Origin: Flavobacterium sp.
Lineage (GTDB): Bacteria > Bacteroidota > Bacteroidia > Flavobacteriales > Flavobacteriaceae
Direction of reading: 5' to 3'
Assembly: GCA_017984035.1 (NCBI GenBank)
Contig: JAGOAF010000033.1
Span: forward strand, 1-15,088
DNA length: 15,088 nt
The notes beneath the pieces were generated by a model, which saw nothing but the letters and a program-made list of their open reading frames with translations, was not told where the DNA came from and did no database searches. Of the stretch, positions 6,743 to 13,699 are shown one piece after another. Positions within the stretch are counted from its first letter, which is position 1. Every line of letters begins with the position of its first letter. The position numbers and the translations under genes were made by a program.

Positions 6743-6888
6743 TTTTTAAAACAGCAATGAGATGCTTTTTTTCAGAATGTCTTTTAAACCGGCTGATTTT
6801 AAATCGTTTTTAATAGTTAAGGCTTATAGAAGAAACGAATGGCATAATAAAAACTGATGTGCTAAATTTCAAAGCATTTTTCTAAGTT

Positions 6889-6921
6889 TTTGTTGATGCT
6901 GTCTATTTTTTTATATTTTTG
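6889..6921 (+). promoter_or_regulatory. Bacteroidota-type promoter for the OmpH-like lipoprotein gene
   Basis: TTTG (6889-6892) and TATTTTTG (6914-6921) are 21 nt apart, matching TTTG-N19-21-TAnnTTTG exactly. The predicted start near 6926 gives a leader of about 30 nt before the ATG at 6956. Confidence 0.72.
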
Positions 6922-6955
6922 TCTGATACACTTATAAAATTTACAAATTCACACA

Positions 6956-7519
6956 ATGAAAAAAGTATTAGTAATTATTGCACTTTCAATTTCAGTTATT
7001 GCTTGTGACAAAAAAGCAGAAGTTAAAGAAGTTAAAACCGCTTATGTTGACACTTCTAAATTGATGAGCGAATATACAGAAGCAAAAGACTTAGAAGCTA
7101 AATACAAAGCACAAGCAGAGGAGAAAGGAAGATTGTTGGAAGCTGAAATTAACCGTTTCAAACAAGAAGCTTCTAATTTTCAAGCACAGGCACAAGCCAA
7201 TGGACAAGCTTGGGCACAACAAAAAGGGGCAGAATTACAAAAGAGAGAACAACAATTGGGTTATGCACAACAACAATTGTCTCAACAATTACAACAAGAA
7301 AGTGGAAAAGAAATGGATTCTTTGGTTTCTGGGGTAAAAAAATTCATCAAATCATACGGTAAAGAAAAAGGATACTCGTATATCTTTGGAACAGGCGACG
7401 TAGCTTCAGTTTTGTATGCAGAGGATCAATATGATATTACTAAAGAATTAATCGAAGCTTTGAATGATAAGTACAAAGCAGGAGCGCCTAAAGAAGATAA
7501 AGCACCGGCTAAAAAATAA
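6956..7519 (+). CDS. OmpH/Skp-family lipoprotein
   Basis: This 187-residue protein has a lipoprotein signal: MKKVLVIIALSISVIAC with a lipobox ending at Cys17, followed by Asp18. The next stretch, KTAYVDTSKLMSEYTEAKDLEAKYKAQ, is the typical OmpH start, a short strand then a long helix. Residues about 45-125 are Gln/Ala/Glu-rich coiled coil like the tentacles of Skp. The C-terminal part (YGKEKGYSYIFGTGDVASVLYAE) returns to the trimerisation body, and DITKELIEALNDKYK closes it. Skp is a soluble periplasmic chaperone for outer-membrane proteins; here a lipid-anchored relative is likely, with a basic disordered tail (KEDKAPAKK). The gene has its own promoter and terminator, so it is monocistronic. 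The chaperone role is inferred from the family. Confidence 0.88.
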   Translation: MKKVLVIIALSISVIACDKKAEVKEVKTAYVDTSKLMSEYTEAKDLEAKYKAQAEEKGRLLEAEINRFKQEASNFQAQAQANGQAWAQQKGAELQKREQQLGYAQQQLSQQLQQESGKEMDSLVSGVKKFIKSYGKEKGYSYIFGTGDVASVLYAEDQYDITKELIEALNDKYKAGAPKEDKAPAKK

Positions 7520-7536
7520 TTGAAGTTTATCGGTAC

Positions 7537-7578
7537 AAAATGCCTTCATCTTGATCTAGATTGAAGGCATTTTTTTTG
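7537..7578 (+). terminator. Strong terminator after the OmpH-like gene
   Basis: A 12-bp perfect stem, AAAATGCCTTCA (7537-7548) and TGAAGGCATTTT (7562-7573), encloses a 13-nt loop and runs into a T-tract to 7577. It begins 17 bp after the lipoprotein gene stop and lies just upstream of the helicase gene. Confidence 0.9.
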
Positions 7579-7640
7579 TGCCAATTTCCTGAAGGAATCT
7601 TTATTTTCAATATTTTAGCATTCTCAAATCTACACGCCCA

Positions 7641-9914
7641 ATGCAAACCATTTCTGAAGCCGCCTCGTATACTCTCCGATTTATCAATCAGACACAGCGT
7701 TCCGTTTTTCTTACCGGAAAAGCTGGAACAGGAAAAACCACCTTGCTTCGCGAAATCATTGAAACTACCCATAAAAATACGGTCGTCGTTGCGCCCACAG
7801 GAATTGCCGCGCTGAATGCGGGCGGAGTTACAATTCATTCTATGTTTCAATTGCCTTTTGGCGGATTTATTCCGGATAATTCGGCACCCAATTTTTCTGA
7901 AAGCACCAAATTTGAGTCCAAAGCGACGCTGCGTCGCCACTTTAAAATGAGCGGCTTGAAGAAATCAGTAATCCGCAATATGGAATTGTTGATTATTGAC
8001 GAAGTAAGTATGTTGCGTGCCGACTTACTCGACGCCATGGATTTTATGATGCAAACGGTACGTAAAAGAAACAGTCCCTTTGGTGGAGTCCAGGTGTTGT
8101 TTATTGGCGATTTATTGCAATTGCCTCCTGTAATTCGTGATGACGAATGGCATACTTTAAAAAAATATTACAAAGGAAAATTCTTTTTTCATTCGCAGGT
8201 GGTGCAACAAAACCCGCCCTTGTATATCGAGTTGGATAAAATATTCCGTCAGACGGATGATGCATTTATTTCCGTTTTGAATAACCTGCGCAACAACCAA
8301 ATTTCAAAGGAAGACATTACAACATTAAATCAATTCGTCCAGCCTAATTTTGATTTGAAAGCCAATAAAGGCTATATCACTTTAACCACACACAATGCGA
8401 AGGCAGACACCATGAATACCGAGGCTTTAGAAGCCTTAGAAGGCCAAGAATGGCTGTATTCGCCAGAAATAACCGGTGATTTTCCAGATAAAATTTATCC
8501 AGTAGACGAAATGTTACGTTTAAAAGAAGGCGCTCAAATTATGTTTATCAAAAACGACTTGTCCTTCGATAAAAAATATTTCAACGGAAAAATGGGTGTA
8601 ATCAAATCGCTTTCTAGCAAAGAAATTTGGGTACATTTTCCAGATGAAAACAAAACGATTGAAGTTGAAAAATACGAATGGCAAAACATTCGCTATAAAG
8701 TAAACGACATCTCTAAAGAAATTGAAGAAGAGGTTTTAGGAACGTTTGTTCATTATCCAATTAAGTTGGCATGGGCAATTACCGTTCATAAGAGTCAGGG
8801 GCTAACATTTGAAAAAGCAGCACTCGACGTATCACAAGTTTTTCTTCCCGGACAAGCCTATGTAGCCCTGTCTCGTTTGCGTTCTTTAAAAGGTCTTATT
8901 TTGCTTTCTCCGTTGCAAATGAATGGTATTTCTAACGATCAAGATGTGATGGATTATTCGCTGAACAAAGCTTCAGAAATCCATTTAGAAAATGCATTAC
9001 ACTTTGAAACTAAAAATTTTATACATCAGTATTTGGTTCAAACTTTTGAATGGGCTGATTTAGCCCAAGAATGGCGTAACCACCAGTTTAGTTATACCGA
9101 AAAACCTGAAGCTTCTTCCAAAGCCAAATATTCGTTTTGGGCTAAAGAACAAACGGATAGAATCGAAAAAGTGGTTGAGCCTGCTAAAAAATTCATTCAG
9201 CAATTGAATGTGCTTTTTAGTCAAGAAACGGTTGATTTGAATCATATCTCAGAGCGAGTACAAGCGGCTTACACCTACTTTTTTGATCCAATGGACGAGT
9301 TAGTTTTTGAAATTTTATGGAAACTAGAAGAGGTAAAGCGTCTAAAAAAAGCCAAAGCGTATTTTGACGAATTAGTCCTTTTAGAAGAGTTGCAAACCAA
9401 GGCAGTGTTGCGTTTGATGAAAGCCAAACTCTTGATAACAACCATTGTCGCCGGCGAAACTATTTCGAAAGAAAAACTATCTTCACCGGACATAAAGTTA
9501 TATGTAAGCAGAAAAGTAGCCGCCATTCAAGCTACCTTTAAAAAGGTGAATGCTAACCTGATTGAAGACGATTTGGACGAAGAACGCTATCTTCCGAAAA
9601 AGAAATCAAAATCGCCGACTAAGAAAACTACAGTCGAAGAAACCTATGAGTTGTGGAAACAAAACAATTCAATTGCTGAAATTGCCGCCATTAGGGTATT
9701 AACCAAACAAACCATTTATGGTCATTTTGTCCAATTAATTCAATCGGAGAAAGTGGCAATTGAAGACATTATTCCATCGGATAAATTAGATGAGCTCGCC
9801 GCCGCATTTAAAGGCTACAAAGAAGAATCTTTGAATGCTTTAATGGAAAAGCACGGCGATAAATTTAGTTGGGAAGAAGCCAGAATGTTTAAAGCGAGTT
9901 TGAATATTCAGTAG
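7641..9914 (+). CDS. PIF1-like helicase with C-terminal helix-turn-helix
   Basis: This 757-residue protein is a superfamily 1 ATP-dependent DNA helicase related to PIF1/RecD. Visible motifs are Walker A GKAGTGKTT (residues 26-34), VVVAPTGIAAL (48-58, motif Ia), LLIIDEVSM (116-124, Walker B with Asp120-Glu121), FIGDLLQLPPV (154-164, motif III), ITVHKSQGLTF (380-390, motif V region) and YVALSRLRSLKG (407-418, motif VI with Arg412). After residue 460 the sequence is helical and lysine-rich. About residues 665-715 (EETYELWKQNNSIAEIAAIRVLTKQTIYGHF) form a helix-turn-helix like the HTH_40 domain found at the C-terminus of RecQ and YpbB. The family resolves structured DNA or aids replication; the specific role here is unknown. 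ATG 7641 directly precedes the conserved start. No clear promoter was seen. Confidence 0.93.
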   Translation: MQTISEAASYTLRFINQTQRSVFLTGKAGTGKTTLLREIIETTHKNTVVVAPTGIAALNAGGVTIHSMFQLPFGGFIPDNSAPNFSESTKFESKATLRRHFKMSGLKKSVIRNMELLIIDEVSMLRADLLDAMDFMMQTVRKRNSPFGGVQVLFIGDLLQLPPVIRDDEWHTLKKYYKGKFFFHSQVVQQNPPLYIELDKIFRQTDDAFISVLNNLRNNQISKEDITTLNQFVQPNFDLKANKGYITLTTHNAKADTMNTEALEALEGQEWLYSPEITGDFPDKIYPVDEMLRLKEGAQIMFIKNDLSFDKKYFNGKMGVIKSLSSKEIWVHFPDENKTIEVEKYEWQNIRYKVNDISKEIEEEVLGTFVHYPIKLAWAITVHKSQGLTFEKAALDVSQVFLPGQAYVALSRLRSLKGLILLSPLQMNGISNDQDVMDYSLNKASEIHLENALHFETKNFIHQYLVQTFEWADLAQEWRNHQFSYTEKPEASSKAKYSFWAKEQTDRIEKVVEPAKKFIQQLNVLFSQETVDLNHISERVQAAYTYFFDPMDELVFEILWKLEEVKRLKKAKAYFDELVLLEELQTKAVLRLMKAKLLITTIVAGETISKEKLSSPDIKLYVSRKVAAIQATFKKVNANLIEDDLDEERYLPKKKSKSPTKKTTVEETYELWKQNNSIAEIAAIRVLTKQTIYGHFVQLIQSEKVAIEDIIPSDKLDELAAAFKGYKEESLNALMEKHGDKFSWEEARMFKASLNIQ

Positions 9915-9923
9915 ATAAGCAAA

Positions 9924-9955
9924 TAAAAAAACCGCCTTGTAAGGCGGTTTGTGTT
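9924..9955. terminator. Bidirectional terminator between helicase and SPOR gene
   Basis: AAACCGCC (9929-9936) pairs with GGCGGTTT (9943-9950) around TTGTAA. An A-run on the left (9925-9931) gives a U-tract for the minus-strand gene, and TTTGTGTTTT on the right serves the helicase transcript. It sits between two convergent stop codons. Confidence 0.88.
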
Positions 9956-10891
9956 TTATAACGATTCAATTAAAATCCAAGCTTCAGGATTTTCTTTGGC
10001 TCTAATTTCGTTTTTCAATTTTTCAGCCTCAGCATAAGTAGTAAAGCTTCCATAAAGCACAGGGTATAAACCATGTTTGTTGCGCTCTATTCGTTTTGCT
10101 TTGTACCCTTTTTCACTTAAGTCTTCAAAGATGCGTTGCGCGTTGGCTTCATCTCTAAATGCACCTGCCATAATGTGATACGGTAATTTACCTTCTTTCA
10201 CAGTAAGTGTTACGGCAGGAATTGGACTTTCGATGAAAAAAGTAGCTTCTTGTATTTTATTTTGAACCTGTCTTTGAACAGCAGTTTCTACAATAATTTT
10301 TTGAGTTTCAATTTCGTTTTGGTATATCGGATAACCAACTGTAGCGGTCAAACCTAATCCTAAAACAAAAACAGCAGCATATTTCAATAAACTGTATTTG
10401 TTTTTTTGTTCAGGAACCAATTGAATAGTCCCCGTCTCTTCTAAAGACTCAAGTTGTTGTTCGAAGACAGCTCTTTTTACAAGAGGAGAAACAAACGGAC
10501 TCAATCCGAACGAACTGCTCAAGTAATTGGTTTGATCGTAAGGAGTGAAAATTAAATTTCTATCGGCATTCAGGCAAAACTCACCTACATTTTTGATTGC
10601 AAAAACTCCCGTTTCTTGCAAGGTTTTTTTCCAACTAAACACTTCGTATTGAATAGCGCTAACCGCGTATTCATAAGAGGTTTTTTCAGTCTGTGCAATA
10701 TGATTGGCCAGCAAGCCATCATTATTTTTTAAATACGAATTAAATGAAATCAATTTTTTAGGAGGAAAAAACGAATGAGAACTTTCCTCTAATTGAGCGG
10801 ATTGAATTTCGGTTAAAAATGCTCCAAAACCAGGAACAGTTACACATTGGTAACGGTATAAAAGTTGCGCGATGTAATTTTCAATTTTCAT
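9956..10891 (-). CDS. HU-CCDC81 and SPOR domain protein
   Basis: From ATG 10891 the product is 311 residues. The N-terminal half begins MKIENYIAQLLYRYQCVTVPGFGAF and fits the two tandem HU-CCDC81 domains of Bacteroidota (about residues 1-125, with GVFAIKNVGEFCL near 95-107). A single membrane helix follows at about 168-190 (YAAVFVLGLGLTATVGYPIY). A periplasmic linker leads to a SPOR domain at about 236-310 (YHIMAGAFRDEANAQRIFEDL), a fold that binds denuded peptidoglycan glycan at division septa. I infer a cell-envelope or division protein with a cytoplasmic HU-like end. The frame could extend to a TTG at 10909, but that codon and the next ones coincide with a -7 promoter box, so ATG 10891 is preferred and the mRNA would be nearly leaderless. 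Confidence 0.9.
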   Translation of the reverse strand: MKIENYIAQLLYRYQCVTVPGFGAFLTEIQSAQLEESSHSFFPPKKLISFNSYLKNNDGLLANHIAQTEKTSYEYAVSAIQYEVFSWKKTLQETGVFAIKNVGEFCLNADRNLIFTPYDQTNYLSSSFGLSPFVSPLVKRAVFEQQLESLEETGTIQLVPEQKNKYSLLKYAAVFVLGLGLTATVGYPIYQNEIETQKIIVETAVQRQVQNKIQEATFFIESPIPAVTLTVKEGKLPYHIMAGAFRDEANAQRIFEDLSEKGYKAKRIERNKHGLYPVLYGSFTTYAEAEKLKNEIRAKENPEAWILIESL

Positions 10892-10896
10892 AGTAA

Positions 10897-10926
10897 CAAA
10901 GTTATGCAACGAAAATAGTTATCAAA
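10897..10926 (-). promoter_or_regulatory. Promoter of the SPOR gene, nearly leaderless
   Basis: On the minus strand TTTG (10926-10923) and TAACTTTG (10904-10897) are 18 nt apart, within the tolerated 17-23 nt range. The -7 box ends only 5 nt before ATG 10891, so transcription should begin about 0-2 nt from the start codon. Confidence 0.6.
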
Positions 10927-11109
10927 ATTTTATTCACAATTTTTATTAACAATCGAGATTATTTATCCATATATTTCTTTTTCAAGGCGTTACCAAGGAT
11001 GGGTTATTTTTAAAACAGAAGCAATATGCAATTTTAGCATTATTTTTTGGTGAAAAAGAAATTCGTTTCAGACTTTATTTCTATTTTTAGACTTCAAATT
11101 TGCCCCCAA

Positions 11110-12210
11110 ATGAACGATCAAGAATTATTTTATCTACTTGCTCTGCAAGCGGTAGATGGTGTAGGCGATATTATCGCAAAAAAATTACTTATGCATTTTG
11201 GTTCTGCCGAAGCAGTATTCAAAGCTAAAACCACGCAATTAGCCGCCATTGAAGGAATAGGAACTATACTATTAAAGAACCTAAAAGACCAATCTGTTTT
11301 TGCGAAAGCCGAACGCGAATTGCAATTTATTGCTTCCCGTCAACTAACAGTAACATCGTACCAAGACACAAAATATCCAGAACGACTGAAACATTGTTTT
11401 GATAGTCCGTTGGTGTTGTTTAGTTCAGGTAACATTGATTTACAAAATCAGAAAACAATTAGCATTGTGGGAACGCGCCAAATCACTTCTTATGGATTGG
11501 AATTTTGCCGTAAATTTATGGAAGAGTTAGCACCCATGAATCCAGTCATTGTGAGTGGTTTCGCTTATGGAGTAGATATCGCGGTACATCAACTAGCGAT
11601 GGAAAACAACCTACAAACTATTGGTGTTGTAGCACATGGTTTGAACCAAATTTATCCCAAATCTCACAAAAAGTATGTAGCCAAAATGGAAGAAAATGGA
11701 GGTTTTATGACCGAGTTTTGGAGCTCATCAAATCCAGACAAAGAGAATTTTGTGAGAAGAAATCGAATTGTTGCAGGAATGACCGAAGCGACCATTGTAA
11801 TCGAATCCGCTGAGCGGGGAGGTTCTTTGATCACCGCAAATCTAGCCAATGATTACAACCGAGATGTATTTGCTGTTCCCGGTCGCGTCTCTGACAAGTA
11901 TAGCCAAGGTTGTAATACATTAATCAAAACTCAAAAAGCGAATGTGTTGACTAGCGCTTCTGATTTAATTTATATGCTGAATTGGGATATAGAAAAAGAA
12001 GTCAAATCGATTCAAAAACAACTCTTTGTAGCCTTAGATGATGATGAACAAAAAATCTACGATTACCTTTTACAGTCAGGAAAAGAATTGCTCGATGTTA
12101 TTGCATTGCGGTGCGATTTTCCTATCTATAAAATTTCTGGAATTTTATTAAATATGGAACTCAAAGGCGTAATTCGACCTTTACCGGGCAAATTGTTTGA
12201 GGCAATTTAA
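11110..12210 (+). CDS. dprA: DNA-processing protein DprA
   Basis: DprA binds incoming single-stranded DNA during natural transformation and loads RecA. From ATG 11110 (MNDQELFYLLALQAVDGVGD) the product is 366 residues. The frame runs up to 11047, but those 21 residues are not family-like. The N-terminal helical DprA domain covers about residues 1-70 (VGDIIAKKLLMHFG and IEGIGTILLKNL, helix-hairpin-helix-like). The Rossmann-like core follows with ISIVGTRQITSYG, VSGFAYGVDIAVH (the SGxAxGxD nucleotide-type motif), RRNRIVAGM, ESAERGGSLITANLAN and VFAVPGRVSD. A C-terminal winged helix of about 60 residues (DEQKIYDYLLQSGKELL to the end) completes it. The protein is full length. Other competence genes are not in the window. 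It converges on trpS and their stop codons overlap. Confidence 0.96.
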   Translation: MNDQELFYLLALQAVDGVGDIIAKKLLMHFGSAEAVFKAKTTQLAAIEGIGTILLKNLKDQSVFAKAERELQFIASRQLTVTSYQDTKYPERLKHCFDSPLVLFSSGNIDLQNQKTISIVGTRQITSYGLEFCRKFMEELAPMNPVIVSGFAYGVDIAVHQLAMENNLQTIGVVAHGLNQIYPKSHKKYVAKMEENGGFMTEFWSSSNPDKENFVRRNRIVAGMTEATIVIESAERGGSLITANLANDYNRDVFAVPGRVSDKYSQGCNTLIKTQKANVLTSASDLIYMLNWDIEKEVKSIQKQLFVALDDDEQKIYDYLLQSGKELLDVIALRCDFPIYKISGILLNMELKGVIRPLPGKLFEAI

Positions 12211-13181
12211 TTTTCGAAGCCTAGTTTTGCTCTTACTTTTGCCAAAACTCCATCAGCTACATTACTTGCTTTCTGAGCGCCTTTTCGAAGTAATTCATCT
12301 ACTTCAGCTAGGTTGTTCATATAGTAATTGTATTGCGCTCTTTCGGTTTTGAATTTTTCTATAATTAATTCAAACAAAGCTTGTTTGGCATGACCGTAAC
12401 CATAATTTCCACCCAAGTAATTGGCCTTCATGGTTTCGATTTCACTTTCAGCTGCCAAGAGTTTATAAATAGCAAAGGCGTTACAAGTATCCGGATTTTT
12501 AGGGTCTTCCAGCGGAGTACTATCGGTTTCAATGCTCATGATTTGCTTGCGCAATGCTTTGTCATCTAAGAAAATGTTGATCACATTATTAGCTGATTTA
12601 CTCATTTTTCCACCATTGGTTCCGGGAATCAGCATGCTGTCTTCTTGAATTTTAGCTTCAGGAATGACAAAAGTGTCTCCCATTTGGTGGTTGAATCGCG
12701 AAGCCACATCTCGTGTAATTTCTAGGTGTTGCAATTGGTCTTTCCCTACAGGAACAAACTCGGCATCATATAACAAAATATCGGCCGCCATTAGCATAGG
12801 ATAAGAAAACAAACCAGCATTAACATCGTCTAAACGATCTGCTTTATCTTTAAAAGAGTGTGCTAAAGTCAAGCGTTGGAACGGAAAAAAACAACTCAAA
12901 TACCAAGACAATTCAGCTGTTTGAGGCACATCCGATTGTCTGTAAAACACTACTTTATCTACATTTAGTCCACAGGCTAACCAAGCAGCAGCGGTGCTAT
13001 ACGTATTGGCACGTAAGGTTTCCCCATTTTTTATTTGGGTAACCGAATGCAAATCAGCAATAAAAAGAAACGATTCGTTTGCAGGATTATTGGATAATTC
13101 TATTGCAGGAATGATTGCGCCTAATAAGTTTCCTAAATGGGGAGTTCCTGTACTTTGAACTCCTGTAAGTATTTTTGCCAT
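12207..13181 (-). CDS. trpS: Tryptophan--tRNA ligase
   Basis: TrpS charges tRNA(Trp) with tryptophan. From ATG 13181 the product is 324 residues, normal for the bacterial enzyme. The frame extends upstream to 13229, but MAKILTGVQSTG is the conserved start. The HIGH-type signature is in TGTPHLGN (residues 11-18), and the KMSKS motif is exact at 192-196 in NGGKMSKSANN. FLFIADLHSVT at 38-48, LFSYPMLMAADILLYDA at 124-140 and PVGKDQLQHLEITRD at 144-158 are the usual substrate-site elements. I see no T-box or trp leader upstream. The stop TTA/TAA overlaps the dprA stop by 4 bp with no terminator hairpin between, so the two transcripts must run into each other's 3' end. Confidence 0.97.
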   Translation of the reverse strand: MAKILTGVQSTGTPHLGNLLGAIIPAIELSNNPANESFLFIADLHSVTQIKNGETLRANTYSTAAAWLACGLNVDKVVFYRQSDVPQTAELSWYLSCFFPFQRLTLAHSFKDKADRLDDVNAGLFSYPMLMAADILLYDAEFVPVGKDQLQHLEITRDVASRFNHQMGDTFVIPEAKIQEDSMLIPGTNGGKMSKSANNVINIFLDDKALRKQIMSIETDSTPLEDPKNPDTCNAFAIYKLLAAESEIETMKANYLGGNYGYGHAKQALFELIIEKFKTERAQYNYYMNNLAEVDELLRKGAQKASNVADGVLAKVRAKLGFEN

Positions 13182-13261
13182 GGTTGTTTTTCTTGTGTGC
13201 AAATTTCGCAAAGTTTGCTTCATTTTCACAAGCTTTCTGTTCTTTTTTATTTTTTAATCAA

Positions 13262-13678
13262 TTAACCGTTTTGATGCAATTGTTTTTCAAAACCCATACG
13301 GTCAATTTGAATCCAATATTCTGCAATCTTGTCGTTTTCTAGTCGGTATATACAACTAGCAATTTCAATTAAAGTATTACCAGTTGGCTGGTAACCGTCT
13401 ATTTCAGCAAGATGACTTCCTATTTGTTTCCAACGCGCATATACTTTATCACCCTCAGCAATTAGCTCAGTTATTTCAAAAGTGAATTGGCCAAACATTG
13501 TCACAAAATCCTCAATATGTTCTGAATAGTTTTGTGGCGTTCTAATTACTGTCGTTTCATTTTCGGCATTCATTTGGTGCGCAAGAACGGAATCAGCCAT
13601 ATACAACGAGGCTTTTTCAGGAAATTTTCCTGAGCGAACCTGTTCTAAAAATTGTTTTACAATTTCTTTATTTTTCAA
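13262..13678 (-). CDS. SnoaL-like / NTF2-like protein
   Basis: This 138-residue protein fits the NTF2-like superfamily, SnoaL branch. It has a helical N-terminus (EIVKQFLEQVRSGKFPEKASLYMADSV) and then the curved sheet with EHIEDFVTMFGQFTFEITELIAEGDKVYARWKQIGSH, where VYARWK is the typical central strand. IEIASCIYRLENDKIAEYWIQIDRMGF completes the cone and is the usual C-terminal signature of this branch. Members bind small hydrophobic ligands or act as cyclases or isomerases, but many have no known activity and I assign none. No ATG lies upstream in frame before a stop. The best start is TTG 13678, since the next ATG (about residue 27) would remove the first helix. It starts 21 bp after the M1 peptidase stop, so co-transcription is likely. 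Confidence 0.8.
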   Translation of the reverse strand: MKNKEIVKQFLEQVRSGKFPEKASLYMADSVLAHQMNAENETTVIRTPQNYSEHIEDFVTMFGQFTFEITELIAEGDKVYARWKQIGSHLAEIDGYQPTGNTLIEIASCIYRLENDKIAEYWIQIDRMGFEKQLHQNG

Positions 13679-13699
13679 AACCGTTTGAATTACAAGGGA

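Noticed and set aside
7527..7940. Minus-strand open frame of 137 codons
   Set aside because: It runs antisense through the terminator and the conserved Walker A region of the helicase; its composition (Arg, Cys and Asn rich) is not protein-like.
10961..10970. TTATCCATA, a near match to a DnaA box between the SPOR gene and dprA
   Set aside because: It is a single imperfect copy in an AT-rich region and is expected by chance.
11041..11102. Possible dprA promoter boxes (TATTTTTTG and CAAATTTG)
   Set aside because: Each deviates from TAnnTTTG in spacing or first base and no matching -33 element is well placed, so none was called.
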